From Amphirosellinia nigrospora (lineage: Eukaryota; Ascomycota; Sordariomycetes; Xylariales; Xylariaceae): DNA of 64,000 nt. A model generated the notes under the pieces. That model worked only from the letters and a program-made list of their open reading frames with translations. It ran no database searches and was not told the DNA's origin. The DNA lies in contig SCHM01000002.1 of assembly GCA_004123355.1 (NCBI GenBank), positions 3,507,569-3,571,568 on the forward strand, given 5' to 3'. The translations under genes and the position numbers were made by a program. Below are positions 1 to 15,243 of the stretch, piece by piece (the first letter of the stretch is position 1; every line of letters starts with the position of its first letter).

Positions 1-3000
1 TTATTGAAATATAAAGGATTAAATTTATATATAATTTATAATAAATATACGTTTAAACTAGTTATTTTAATAATAGCTTATATATAGTTGTAATTTTTAA
101 TTAATATATTTATTTATAATTTTTATTTATTTTATAGTTTTATAGTATTTTATAGTAGCTAGTATATATTTTATATTTATTAGTTTATATAGTTTGTTTA
201 TAAAAGCAAAATAAACTAAAGTTTATAGTTTAAAGTTACGGTTATAAATATTTTAAAAACTTAAAAAGGTTTTTTATAGTATATTTTAGTAGCGTTTTTT
301 TAGTTATTTTTATAATATAAAGTATAATTTATGTTTGTTTGTTTAAACGGTTTATTATAATTAATACGTTATTATATTTATATTTATTTTTAAATATTTA
401 TTTAAAATCGATAATAAAGTAGCGCTATATACGCTTAAATATTAAAAAGGTATAAGTTTATTAAGAGTTTTATTTTTAAATATTTTAGCAAGTTTAATTT
501 TATATAGTTTGCTATATAATAATCGCAATTTTTGCTTAGCCCTAGCTATTAATAATATTTAGCAATAAGTTTGCGCGTTTTATTTTTGCTAAAGTATATA
601 GTAAATTTTTATAATATATTTTTTTAATAAAATATATTTTTAAATATAAAAATTAAAAATAATTAAGCGTTTATAAAATATAATTAATTTATTTTTTAAT
701 TTTTATAGGTTTTTTAGTTTATTATTTTTTATTTATTAATAGTAAATTTTATATTTATATTTTTATAGTTTTTTTTAAAAATTTATTTAATTAATTATAG
801 TTTTATAAAAATATTTAATTTATTATATATTTCGATAAAACTTATTTAATATAATTTTATTTACGTAAAAATTAATTATATTATATTATTTACTAGCTAA
901 AATATTATAAAATAATGTTATGTTTTTTTTTTAGCTTTTTATATTATTAGGTTTTTTTTTTTATAATAAAGCGTTAGTTAGTATATTATTTTATTAAAAC
1001 GATATAATATTAAAAAATTATATTTTAAAAAAAAGTTAACTTATTTAGTTTATTTTAGGTTAAAATATTTTTTTATTAAAAATTTTAATATTTAATTATT
1101 AATAAATATTAAAAAAGGTTTATTATAGCTATTAATTAATTTAGGTTTTTATTTTTTAAAATATAGCGTAATTATTAGTAATTTTTTATTATAAATATTA
1201 TAGTTTAATTTAATATTATAGAATATTTTCGAAAAATATATTATAAAATGCTAGGTTTTATTATATAATTATAATAATATATTAAAACTAATATTATTAA
1301 ATAAATCGGTTTTGATTTTTATTAATAAATTATAGTTAAAATATTTTAATAAAAAGATTTTATTAAAGTTTTTTTAAACTAATAGAATAATTTTTTATAT
1401 TTTTTAGTTTATTCGAAAAGTATGCTTTTTTATATTAATCGGTTTAAAAGCGTTATAATATAACTTTAAATATTAATAAAGTTTTAGTAAAAATTATAAA
1501 ATTTTAAAAAAGATTATATATTTTTAACCGACGTAAAAGTTTTTTATTTTAATATAGTATTAATTTTAATAAAGTTTATTTAAATTTTTTTAATATTAAT
1601 AATATAGCTTAAAAATTTAGTTTTAATAACGTAAAACTTAGATTTTTTAAATTAATTTATAATTTAGCTTAAATTAGTTATTTTAATATATAATATATAT
1701 AAATAATATATTTTTTTATAATTTTTAAGTAATAATAATATTATTAGCGTAAATATTATAAAAGTTATTTAAAAAATTAAATAATATATTATTAATATAT
1801 TATTAAAATATCGAAAATCTATTAATAAAACTAAATAATAATACTAACGATCGGTATATTATATTATTTATATAGAATATATATAATTTTTGTTTTTAAA
1901 TAATATATAAATATAATTAAATATTTATTATATATTAAATTAAATAAAGATTTTTGTTTTAATAATATAAGCTAAAGTTTTTTTAATAAAAAGAAATAAA
2001 TATTGGTTTTTTTTATAATTTTATTTAGTTATAATAATTTATATAAAATAAAGCTTATTATTTGCTTTTTTATAAATAAAATAGGCGTATTATATAAAGT
2101 ATTATTAAACTTAATAAAACTTTTACGTAAGTTTTTAATTAAAAATTTTTATACGGCTTTTAGCTTATTTAATAATATTTTATATAAAAAATTATAGTTT
2201 AAATTAGCTTTAAATTTTATTTTAATAAATTTTATTTTATAATTTATTTATAAATAGTATAATAGTAATATATTAAAGTTTATTTAGCTAAAAATATATA
2301 TTAAGTTTTAGTATTTTTTAAGTATTTTTTTTACGCTTTTTATTTTAATTTTTTATTTTTTTTTTTAAAAAATTATTTTTATTTTTTTTAATTTTTTAAT
2401 TATTTTATTAATTTTATTAATACTAATAATATAAACGTTTTTATTTAGTTTTTTTTATTATTATATTAAAAGCAGTTATATTTAAGCTAAATATTTTAAT
2501 TATTAGTTTTTTTTTATATTAATTAATGTTTTATTTTATATAATAAAAACTTTTTTCGTTAGATTTTTAAATAAAAATTAAAGTTATATTTTTCGTAAAA
2601 AAGCGTAGTTTATGTTTTTTAAAAATAAGTTCTAATAAAAAATAATTAAATATTATTTATTTTATTTTATCGAAGTTTTTTTATACTAGATTATTGCGCT
2701 TTAAAATAATATTTTTAGTTTTATATTTTTTAAATATTATTTCGCTTTTTTTTGTTATTATTAACGTTATATTTTTTCGATTTTAAAGTTATAGTTTTAT
2801 TAATTAGCGTTAAATTAATAAGCTAAATATTATAACTAAATATTTATTTATTTATTATTAAATAATATTTTATATTATAATTAAAAAATAATTAAAATAA
2901 AAATATTAAATAGTTTTATTAATAATTTAATAAAAAATTTATAATATTTAAACTATAGTTTGTTTAAAATAATATATAAATTAAATCGATAATAATTATA

Positions 3001-5280
3001 AGTTTATTTTTAAAAGTTTTTTATATATTTTTAATAATAATAAAAAAGTTTAATTAATATTTTTTTTATTTTATTATTATATTTTATAATTTTTTTAGCA
3101 AAAAAGTTTATAATAATAACAGGGTTAAATAGTTTAATAATTTTTTTTGCGAATTATTAGTTTATATTTATATATATTTATTTTTATATTTTTAAAAAAA
3201 TTATCTATAGTTAAAAAAAATCTATTACTATATAAAGTATAATATATAATAAAAGTTTTCTGTTTAAATATTTTTTTATTAGATTTATTTTATAATTAGT
3301 AATATTTTTTAGAAATATTTTTTTTAAAAAAAAGCTATTTTTTTTAAAGTTATTTTTTTTTTTTATATTTATTATAGGTTTGTTTTTTTACGTATTAGCT
3401 AGCTTAATATTTATATTATATATAGCTAAAATAGTAATAACTTAAGCTTTTTTATTTATTAAGGTTTAATTTTTTAAAAAGTTTTTTTCGAAAATATTTT
3501 TATTAATAATAATTAAAATATTTATTATCGAAAATTAATTATTATATTTTATTAGCGTTAAGTTTAAGTAGTTAGGCAAAATTATTATTATTATTATTTA
3601 GTTTTAAAATAAAATAAAAGGTTATTCGAGCAAAAATAAAAAAAAAAAAATAAAAATTATAGTAGCAAATTTTTACGTTTTTTTTTATAAGTTTATTTTA
3701 TTTATAATTAATTATTATTAAATAATAAACTATTTAAAAATAATATTTTGCATAAGCGTTAAAATTAATATTTTTTTTTAAATATTTTAATATAGCTTTA
3801 ATTATTAATCGAAAAAATAATTTATTTTTAAATTTTTTTTTTATTTAGCTTTATTAAGTTTAATTTTACTAACTAAATAAATAAAAATAATTTAAAACTT
3901 AAAAAATTTAACTAATATATACTAATTAAAACTAAATAATTAAAAATTAACTTTAGCTTTTTATTATAATTAATATTAATATAGATTTTTTTAAAATATT
4001 TTAAAATAGTTTTTAAGTTAACTAATATATTAAAATAATCGGATAAAAAATAAAAAAAAATTATTAGCTATATAGCTTTTAACGTAGGTTTTAATATTAG
4101 CTATTTTAGCCGCGTTATTATAGAACTAATTAGCGTTAAATTTAAAGTAATTTTATATAGCTCGAATTTATATTTTAAATTTAAGTTTATTTTTAATTAT
4201 ATTATTATAAAAAAATAATATTAATATTTTAGCTATATATCGGCTATTTTTTTTATTATTTAATAAAGCAAAAGTTATTTTATATAATTTAACAAATTAA
4301 TTATTTATTAATTTAAAATATTTAAGTTATTTTAAACGTAGTTACGCTATTTAATTATTTTTTATAATTTATTTAATAATTAATTAATAGTTTATTAATT
4401 AGTTTATTATTAGCTAAAATTATTTTTAGTTATAAGTTAGAAAATATTAATAATATATATTAATATAATATATATTTTATTATAAAAAATAATAATTTTA
4501 TTTTATTTTTTTACTTAATTAAATAAAACTTTATTTATTTAACTTTTTAGTAAATATATATAGGTTAATAACTAAATAATAATAAACTATTATTAAAAAA
4601 ACGTATATTTTATTTTTTAAAAAACGGTAATAAAATCTTTATATATATTATTTATACTAGTTTAATTTATATTTTTATTAAAATTAAGCTAGATTATTTT
4701 ATTATATTATATTATTAGTTTAAAATAAAAATTAAGCTTAGTTTTTTTTATTTATAATTTTATATAATCGTTAGCTAAATATTAAACTATATAGTTAAAA
4801 TTAATAATATTTATATCGAATTTTTATTTTTAAATATATAATTATTAATAATATTATAAAACTATTATATTAAATTAATTAAAAATAGTTAGCTTTTACG
4901 GCCCGCCGTTATAATTTTTATATAGTTTAAAAAGTTAAAATAAATATATTTTTTATTATTTACTAAAGTTTCGTTATAAAAACTTATCGTTTTGAATATT
5001 CGAAACAAATAAGTTTAAAATATTAATAAAAGCTTTAGTACGTATAGCTATACACGTTTATTATTTTAGTTTATTTTTAAAAAATATTTTAATATTTTTA
5101 AATTAAATTAATTATTTAATTTAATTAGAAAATATTAAAAATAGTCCTAATATTTTATAATATTATAAATAATCTATAAATAGTTACGCTTTATATACTC
5201 GAAAAATAAAGCTCTAGTATATATAATATTTATATATAAAATCTATAGATAAAATAAAAAAGAAAGAAGGTCTAAGTCTA

Positions 5281-5456
5281 TGTTATAGGCAGCTGCTTAA
5301 ATACTTGCGTAGGGCAGCTGCATTCATTACCAGTGCCTACCTTCATTCACTGCAACTACATTCACTGTAAGTGGCAGTTACTACAAGTGGAGATTACGGG
5401 TGCTGTGGCTAGTGGGGCATAGCCACCAGAGCCTGCAGATCTGTAACTATCGCTAG
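5281..5456. other. Normal-composition island inside the RIP block
   Basis: About 175 bp of balanced composition are embedded in AT-only DNA on both sides. They contain two copies of the palindrome GCAGCTGC (5289-5296 and 5314-5321), two copies of ATTCACTG (about 5345 and 5360), and a perfect 7-bp stem, GTGGCTA with TAGCCAC (5405-5411 and 5420-5426), around an 8-nt loop. There is no ORF. It could be a short element inserted after RIP, a solo LTR, or a single-copy fragment too short or too unique to be a RIP target. The first bases, TGTTA, resemble an LTR start, but I see no matching CA end or target-site duplication. Confidence 0.6.
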
Positions 5457-6924
5457 GATTATTAAAAAAAAACATACTTTTTATACGGCTAAAACAAAAT
5501 AGTCTTATTAAAATATAACTTTTATAGCTTTTTTTATTTAATATAAATAAAATATTATAATAATAGCTTTTTTAATAAGCTAGCGTATTTAATTTAATAT
5601 AGTACGTTTTTTTATTATATTTAAAAATGCTTAATTTAAGTATTTATATTATAGTAGTTTTATAAGCTCCTTTAAATATTATTTAGCCGACTATTATAAT
5701 ATTAATATTTTACGTTTAAAAATAAGCTTTTTGTAGATTTTACTTTTTTTAATCCTGCTATTTAGCTAAAGTTTTATAACTAAAAAATACTACTAGCTTT
5801 AATAAGTGCTATTTATTATTTAGCTATTATTTGTTAGTTATACTATTATATTAAAAGCTTAATAACTTTATAAATATATAGGCCTATATTTAAAAAAAAT
5901 ACCTAGACTATAACGATAAAAAAAATAAAAAAAGTATAACGTATTACTAAATTATAAAAATTATATTTAAAAACCGTATATAATAAGTTAATAAACTTAA
6001 TTTAAACAAAGCTAGCTAATATTTTAAAAAAGGACTTTTTATAAGGAAACGTTAAAAAATAATATATATAGTATTTATAAAATATTAATAAAAACTATAA
6101 AACTTAAAAAATAATATTATAAGCTAGTAAAAAAGAATAATAAAAATAATTTTTATTTATTATATATATTTATATATAAATTAAAGCTATTTATTAAATA
6201 ACGTTACTAATAAATAAAGCTTAATAATATAAAACATAATAAAAAAAGTTTTAATATATTAAATAAAAATATAAAACAAACTAATTATTATTTAAATTTT
6301 ATTTATTATTATTTATTTTAAATAATAAGCTTTATTAATAGTAGTATATTAATATAATATAATAAAAACTTATTTTATAGCTTATAAAATTAAATTATTA
6401 TTTTATTATAAAATAGTTTATTAATATTACGTTTAGTTATATTTAATTTAGCATTTTTACGTTTATAAATATATTTTGCTAAATAGTTCTTTATTATTAT
6501 TATTATATTATTTAATACTATAAAATATAGAAAAGCTTTTTAACTTTTGCCCGGACTATTAGCTAAAGTAATTATTTTTTTCCTTAAAACTAAAAGTTTT
6601 ATAAAATATATAAACTAAATAAGCTTTTTTTTTTTTATACTAGTTTAAATATAATTATTTTTATACATTTATTGTTTTTAAATAGTATTCCGATGTTTAG
6701 CTAAAAATTAAAACAAAATTAATTAACGTTTTTAGTAGCTATAACTAAAATCTAAATAAAAGATTTAAGATTATATTATATAGTTTAATATACTAAGCAA
6801 AGTTAAAATAGCTATAGATTTTATATAGTGGTATTTCGAGGTAAATTATATACTAATTATTTTTTTAGTTTTAACTAATAAAATAAAAACGCTTTTTTAA
6901 ATAAAGCTATATAATATTGTTTTT

Positions 6925-7025
6925 AGGCTAGGATAATAATAATAACGAAGCTAATAACGACGATAATAATAAATACAATAATAATAACTACAACGATAAT
7001 AATAATGTTAATTATAATAATAATA
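6925..7025. repeat. Degenerate trinucleotide repeat (AAT/ACG)
   Basis: A run of AAT/ATA units interspersed with ACG and ACA triplets. It looks like a decayed microsatellite within the RIP block. It may have coded for a low-complexity stretch in a former ORF, but this cannot be shown. Confidence 0.45.
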
Positions 7026-10000
7026 AAACAAAAACGTTAAAACTAACGATATTAATATTACTAGCAAAAAAATAATATTAATTTTGTTTATTTAAACAAA
7101 AATATAATATTTAACGTTTAATATAAAATTTAACGCTATTAAAAAAATATAAAGCTTATAAGCCCGATAAAAATATATATTTATTATTTTTTAATATAAT
7201 TATAATTTATTATATTATTTACGTAAAAAGCGTATAGTTATATTAATTATTATAATTATAATATTTTATATATAGTTTAACCGGTTTTTAATAATAAATT
7301 AATAATTTTTTTTTTATATATTAAAAAGTATTTATTTTAGCCGCTTTTTATATTTAAAGCAAAATTTAGCTTTTTTAGCGCGTTTATATAAGCTTTATAA
7401 AACTTTATTTTTAAAATAAATATAGCAAGATTTTTAAAATAATATTATTTTTAACTTTTAATATATTTTATTATATATTACTAAAAACGAATAAAAATAA
7501 AAAATAAACTTTTAAATAAATAATAAGTAGTTATTATAATATTTTATATATAAAACTAAAATCCAGTAATTATTATAGCTTTTTTTTTTTTTGTTTTTTT
7601 TTATATTTTATAACTTTTATAAAAATATTTATAAAAAGCTAATAAAACTTTTATAAACGTATTATTATTATCGACTATTTAATATATTTATTTATTTAGT
7701 ATTTTTTTTTATTGCTATGCTTTTTTAGCTTTAATATATTAAATAATTATTTAGTTATTTTTATTCGCTATATAATTATAGTTTATTTTTTTCGATAAAA
7801 TAAATTTAATATAGCTTTGTTAATAATATATTATTCGTAAAGTTTAACTAGTTAGCCGATAAAATATTTCTAGTTTTTTATTTATATTTATTTTAAACGT
7901 AAAAAAACTTATATATATAAAAAATATTAACTTTTAATAATATTTTTATTAATAATAAAATTATTATTTTTAATATTATTATTTTTAATATTATTATTAT
8001 AAATATTATTATTTTTGCTAAAATTATTAATATATTAAAAATAATAAAATATATTTTTTATTTATTAAAAAAGTTATTAGTATATTTAATAAAACAAAAT
8101 TTAACCGAAATTATTATAAATATATTTTAAAAAATAATATATTATTAAATAGTATTAAAAATTTCTAAGTATAAATATTGCGCTTATAAAACTTAGTATT
8201 AAATAAAAAGCTTTAAAAAAAAAAGTATATTATTTTTAAATAATAAATAAAAAATTATATAATAAAATTTATAGCAATATTATAAAAAAAAATATAAAAT
8301 TAAAAACTAAAAATAAAAATAATTAAATTTTTAGCTTCGTTAAAAGCTTTTAATCTACGGTTTAAATATTTAATAAAATTAAAATTATATAATTTTTTAA
8401 ACGCGCTATAAAACTAAATAGCCCGCTATAATTTAAACTATTTTTTCGTTATAACTTTATTTAATATATAAATATATTATTAGATTATATTAAGCGTTAC
8501 TAGTAAATAAAATATTTAAAAACTTTTAATATATAGCTAATCGATATAAATAGCTTTAAAAACGTTATTTATTATAAATTAAGCAATAAAAAAATAAAAA
8601 GCTTAAATATTTATTAGTTTATATAAATTTTTAATTAATAAAATATTTACGCTTACGTTTATATTTTAATAAATAAAAAATTTAATAAAACTATTGAATT
8701 TTTTTAAAACAAATAAATAAATAGCTAACAATTATTTTTTATATAAATTAACCTATTAAAAATTAAAAATAATAATAATATAATATTTATAAAATAAAAA
8801 GCTTATATTAATAAAGCTTAAAACGTTTAGTTTTATTATTAAATATTTTTATAAAAATATTATTTTTATTAAAACTAAAAATAGTTTTTAATAATATATA
8901 TTAATTAATAAAATATAACGTTTTAAAACTACTATAAATAAAATAATAAAATATAAAAAAACTATATATATATATTATTATTAAGTTTAATTTATAAATA
9001 GCTTTAGCGTAAAATAATTAAAGCAAAAATTAAATTAAAATTATTTAATCGAAAAAATAACTAATCGTATATAAACTAAATATATAAATTAATAAAAAAC
9101 TTAACTAAAAAAAATTTCTCCGATATAAAAAAAGCCTAGTTTTTTTTTAAAATAATTTTAGTTTAATTAAGCTTTTAAAACGTAAAATATCGGACTAAAT
9201 AGTAAAAAAAACGCAAAATAATAATTATATATATTCGAAAAATAAAAATAAATAATAGCTACTAAAAATATTAGCTTTAGTTTAAAATAAAAAAAGCAAT
9301 TATTTATTATAGCACTTATTACTTAAATACTATACTAAATATTATATAAAAATTAAAAACCGGATTAAATAAAAAAAACTCTTTATATATAGCTATATAA
9401 TTATATAAAGCTTATAAAATAATTTTATTAATTATTTATATAATAATAAATATTTATATTTTATTTTTATAAAATTGTAATATATAAACTAATAACTATT
9501 ATTTTATAACTTTTATATATTTAAATAGGTCCTTTTAAAATAAATATAGATTAAAATTATTAATAAAGCTAAACTGCGTAAAAAAAATTTATTATTTTTT
9601 TGCTTTTTTTTATACTTATAAATAATAACTAAGAAGTTATACTAAATACGCTTTATAATATTATAAAAAACGTTATTTAATATATTTTTTAAAATAAGCC
9701 GAAATAATATAAAACGTTTAAAAGTTATTAAGCTTTTAGCGCTAATAATAATAGTAGCGGGCGTAAAAAAGCGCTAGCTTATTTATTATTACTTTTATAA
9801 TTTTTTTTTATAAAAATACTATAGCTTTTTATATAAAACGGCCAAATATAAAAATATTTAAATATATATATATAAACTAAAACGTATTATTATATAATTT
9901 TCCCGGCAAATTATATAAATAGTAGCTAATAAAAAAATAACTAAATAATATTAGCGTATATTATTATATATTATTATTTAGATTTATAAAAATTAAAAAA

Positions 10001-11879
10001 ACAAAATTAAAATATTTATTGTTTTTTTTTTTTTTTTGTTTAAAATCCGGTTTAAAAAAAACGCTTTCTTTTAGCTTAATTTTAAAACTTTTTTTTTTTT
10101 ATTTATTTATTATTGCAGAACTTATTGGCTTTATTATTTTAATTTTATATTAAACTAGCTTATAAAACTAGCTAGAACTTTTTTAAATAATATTTATAGC
10201 TATTTTTTTTAAAGCTTTTAAAATAATTTATTTTATTAAAAAATTAAAATTATTTATAAATATATTATTTTGCTATTTATTTAAACTTAAGTATTAATAT
10301 AAAATATTTATAATTTATAATAATAATTTTAATAATTTTTTTTGTATAAAAAAAGCAAAATTTATAATAATAAACAAAAAAGCTTAGTTTTTAAACTATT
10401 TAACGGCGTAACTTTAATATTTATTATTATTAATATATAACTAATTAATAATTTAGCTATAAAAACTTTTTATAAGTTTATTAAAATTAAAAACTTAAAA
10501 TATATAAAATATACTATAATTTTATTTACTAGATAAAACTACGTTTAAGTTTAAAATAATATACGTTAGCTATTAATTTTAATACGTTCGAAATAACGCA
10601 AAAATAAAAAGCGTTTATATAAAAATATATTATTAAATAAATACTAAAAAAATTATAGCTTAGTTTTTCCGTTATTACTATTACCGCTTAAAAAAATATA
10701 TACTATTAATTATATATAATATTATTTATTAATAGTTATAATAAATACGTTTTTTTTTTATATTTTACCCGCGTTTTATTTATATTTCGGTTTATATTCC
10801 GTTTATATTTCCGTTTATATTAATATAATAAAACGTTAAAGTTTCCTAAATCGATTATAGCGGCTAAAAAATAGCTTAATAAATTAAATAATTAACTAAT
10901 TAATATATTTTTATAAATTATTATTTGCGATTTTATTTATATCGTTTAATACGTTTAATAAATTAGCTATTTAGTTTATTATTTAATTAATTATAGCTTA
11001 ATAATAAAATAATCTTTTTTATTTTTATTACGCTATTAGTTATACTTATATTTATTATAATAAAACTTAAATAAAAAGCCTAAAATAAGTTTAAATTAAC
11101 TAATAAATAATAATAGTGCTAAAAATACTATAAAAATCTAATTTTTTATTTTTAAAAAATAAATTCTATACTTTTTAATGCCTAGAACTTTTTTTTATTT
11201 ATTATTATACAAACTAGCTATAAAACCTAGCTATAAAAGCTATATAAACCCTTAAAAACTCTTAAAAACCAATATTACCTAACTATTTTTATAAACTAAA
11301 ACAAATAATTATTATTATAGCATTATTTAAAATAACTTTAAGCTTTTTAAGGATTTATATTTTAAAAGGTTTATAAAAAAATAAAACTTAGAATTCGGCT
11401 ATAAATTAAAATATAAAAAAAGTTATATTAAAATCAAAATAAAAAAACTAAAGCTTTTAAAACCCCGAAAAAATTATTAGCTAAATTAAACTTTAAATTT
11501 TAAATATTTAAATATAACCTTAGTTATATCCTACTTTTATTAAACTACCCTTAAATATAAAACTTTATTATATCTTTTTCTTTATAGCTTTATAAACTTA
11601 AATAAAACTTTTATAGTTAAAAGCTAAACATTTTAATATTTAAGTTTAGCTTTAATATTTGTTTAAAACTTATTATAGCTTTATATAATTATTTTAGCTT
11701 TATAACGCAATATTTAGCAAACTTTAAATAAAATTTATATAGTACTATATAATATATTAAACCTAGACCTATATAATATTTATAAATAGTTTTTGCAGCT
11801 ATTTTAGTTAAAAATTAAACTAGTTTAACCTATAAATAAATATACTATTTAAACGTTAAGCTTTTAATCTTAATATACG

Positions 11880-12690
11880 TTTTTTATATAAGCTTTAAAG
11901 CTTTTATTCTTAAATATATATTAAAAAATATAACTTAAGTAGTTATACTTTTTTTAAGGTTTATATTTGTTTTTTATATAAGCTTTAAGCTTATTTCGCC
12001 GAACGTTTATTAAAAATATAACCTAAATATTTATACTTTTTTTAAAATTTATATTTATTTTTTATATAAGCTTTAAAGCTTTTTTCGCTAAACGTTTATT
12101 AAAAAATATAACCTAAATATTTATACTTTTTTAAAGTTTATATATATTTATTATATATTATTTAAAGTATATTTTAATAAACGTTTATTAAAAAATAACT
12201 TAAATAATTATATTTTTTCCGAAGTTTATATAGCTTTTATATATTATTTAAAGCGTATTTCGGTAAACGTTTATTAAAAAATATAACCTAAATAATTATA
12301 CTTTTTTTAAAGTTTATATATAGCTTTTATATAAGTTTTAAAGTTTATTTTATTAAACGTTTATTAAAAAGTATAATTTAAATATAAATACTTTTTTTAA
12401 AATCTATATATATTTTTATATATTATTTAAAGCTTGTTTTATTAAACGTTTATTAAAAAATATAACTTAAATAGTTATATTTTTTTTAAAGTTATATATA
12501 TTTTTATATATTATTTAAAACTTATTTCGCTAAACGTTTATTAAAAAATATAACCTAAATATAAATATTTTTTTAAAGTTTATATATATTTTTTATATAT
12601 TATTTAAAATTTATTTCGCTAAATATATTAAAAATATAACTTAAGTATAAATATTTTTTTAAAGTTTATAGTATATTTATAAATAATATT
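11880..12690. repeat. About nine tandem copies of an 89-bp unit
   Basis: A motif close to AACGTTTATTAAAAA recurs near 12002, 12091, 12180, 12266, 12356, 12445 and 12533, with decayed copies near 11912 and 12621. Spacing is 86-90 bp. Each unit also carries a TATATATTATTTAAAG-like segment and a TTTTTTTAAAGTTTATAT-like segment, so the whole unit is repeated and not only the core. Copies differ mostly by transitions, as expected after RIP. It resembles an inactivated minisatellite or a tandem array from an LTR or spacer. There is no coding capacity. Confidence 0.8.
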
Positions 12691-15054
12691 AAAATAAAAC
12701 CCGGAAAAAAAAGTTTTTTTATATATTTATATATAAAAAACTTTTTATTTTTATAATTATAATTATAATAAGCTTAAAGCAAATATTAAAAATAAAACTT
12801 TTAGTTATAGCTTATATCCGGGCATAAAATAGCTTAAGCTTTTTATAAAAATAAATAAATAAAACTATAATTTGTTTTTTAAGCTTATTTAAACGTTATA
12901 AATTCGTAAAAATATAGTTAATTTTAATAAAAGCTATATAATGTTTATTTAAGCTTTTAATTTTATTAATAATTTTTAACTATTTAAATATTATTTTTAT
13001 TTTATTTAAATTTATAGCTATAGTTAAAATTTATTAAATTAAAAAAGTTTATATATTTTAATTAGTTATTTTTAATTAATTTTTTAAAGTTTTTTTTTTA
13101 TAGTTTAAAATAAAATAGTTTTAAAAAAAAATATATTTAATTTTTAAAAATTTTAGAAAAATTTAAATATTAATATAGTTTTTTTGCTTTTTTTTTTAAA
13201 AGCTAGACTTTTTTTTTATTTTTTAAATAAAAACGCTAAAAAAATAATAAAAAGTACTAATAATATTTATTTATAAATTTTAGTTAACTTTTTATATTAT
13301 AGTTTTAATAAATATTATTAATAAATATTAAATTAAAAGTTATAATATAATAAAATTTATTAAAATTTTTAATTAAATTAAAACTTATTTAATTAAAATA
13401 TTTATTAAAGCTAAATAATATATAATATTATAATTATATTTTTTATATAAAGTTATAATAATAAGTATTTTTTAAATAAAATATAAAAAGTTTAAAATTA
13501 TTGCTAATAATATATTTTACGTTTTAATTAATATTTTTTATATTTTTTTTTTTAAATTATATATTATAAAGATTATTAGTTCTATAAAGTTAAAATTAAG
13601 CTTATTTAGCTTAAATTTTTTAGTTTATTTATTATATTTATTTTTATAAGTTTTAAAAAAAATATTAGCTAAAATTAAAAGATTTTTTTATTTATATTTA
13701 TTTTTCGAAATAAAAAATATTTAAAAAAAAATAAGCAAAAAATATTTTTTTTAAATAAACTTTTAATATATATCGAATAAAAAAGTTTTTTTTTATATTA
13801 TAAAATATTATAATTTTTAAAAAATATTATATAAAAATTTTTTATAATTTTAATATAATAATAAAAATATAATAATAGTTTATAATTATATAATTTATTA
13901 TTAATAGTTATTTTAATTAAAGCTAAAGTTTAATAGTATATTTATTAATTTTTATTATTTTATTTTTAAAATATTAAATAATATATAAATTTTGCTTGCT
14001 TTTTAATATATTTTAAATTTTTAAACTATTTAGCGTTAATTATTAAACGAGCTATTTTATATAATTTAAAAAAATTACTAATATATTAAAACAATATTAC
14101 GTTTATTAACGTATTAAATAATTATTAGCGCTTTATATTGTTTTTAATTAAATTATTTTATAAAAATATTGCTATAAATAAAAAGATTATTAAGGCTTAA
14201 TTTTTTTTCGTTTAGTTTAAATAATTTTTAATAAATATTAAATTAATTTCTAAATAATAGTTTAATTAACGTTTTAGCTTAAAATAGCCTAGCTTTAGTT
14301 TAAAATAGTTTAGTTTTAATTTAAAATAATTTAGCTTTTATAAGCTTAGTTTTTTTAAGCTTACTATAATATATAATATTTTAAAAAAAACCGTAAATAG
14401 TTTTAAAGCTTATAAAAACGGCAAGTTTATATATACGTTAAATATTATTTTTTTGCTGTTTAAATACTAATATTATATAGTTCGTTTTTTATAATTTATA
14501 TAAAACTTAAATAAAATTAGTTTTAGGTTTTAGTTTTAATTTAGCGCTAGTTTATATTTTTATTACGTATAGCTTAGCGCGATATAATATATTATAGTTT
14601 AAATAAATAATTATTTTATAACGTTTTAAAAACATATATTTAGTTTTAAACTTTAAATAAAATATTATTATTATATTTAATAGCTAAAATTATACGCTAA
14701 TGTAAAAAATATAAACTTTTTTATTTTTTAATTTAATAGTTTTTTTAAATAGTTTTTAATAAATATTACTATAATAAGCTTTATTTTAGACTAAAATAAT
14801 ACGCTAGTATAAAACTTTAGCTTAAAAATCGCCAAATAAATAGTATTTTTTATTTTTATTAAATTATTAAACTTTAAAAACTTTAGCTATTTAAAACCTC
14901 CGCTAAAGCTATAATTTATAATTTAATAATAACTAAAAAAATAAAGCTTAATAATAAAGATAAATTAATAAATAAAAATATTATAAACAAATTAATAAAA
15001 AAAAAAACAATTTTTATTAAAGAAAAAAATGTTTATATATAAAAATAAAAACTA

Positions 15055-15243
15055 AATTAAAAAATATAAATTTTAATATTATAATTAGCTAAAGCAGCTA
15101 AGCTTAAAACTAAGTTAAAAAATATAATTAATTTAATATTATAGTTAGCTAAAACGTTTAAATTAAAAAATATAATTGTTTTAATATTATAGTTAGCTAA
15201 ACAATTAAATTAAAAAATATAATTACTTTAATATTATAGTTTT
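15055..15243. repeat. Four tandem copies of a roughly 48-59 bp unit
   Basis: The segment TTAAAAAATATAA followed by TTTAATATTATAGTTAGCTA occurs four times, starting near 15056, 15115, 15163 and 15210. The unit shortens from about 59 to 47 bp toward the right. It lies in the RIP block and has no ORF. Confidence 0.65.

Noticed and set aside
2003-2197. 64-codon frame in the AT block
   Set aside because: Composed of Ile/Leu/Lys/Asn/Phe codons forced by base composition; no domain and no start context.
11880-12690. Tandem array as a CRISPR
   Set aside because: Eukaryotic context, no constant repeat with unique spacers; the whole 89-bp unit repeats.
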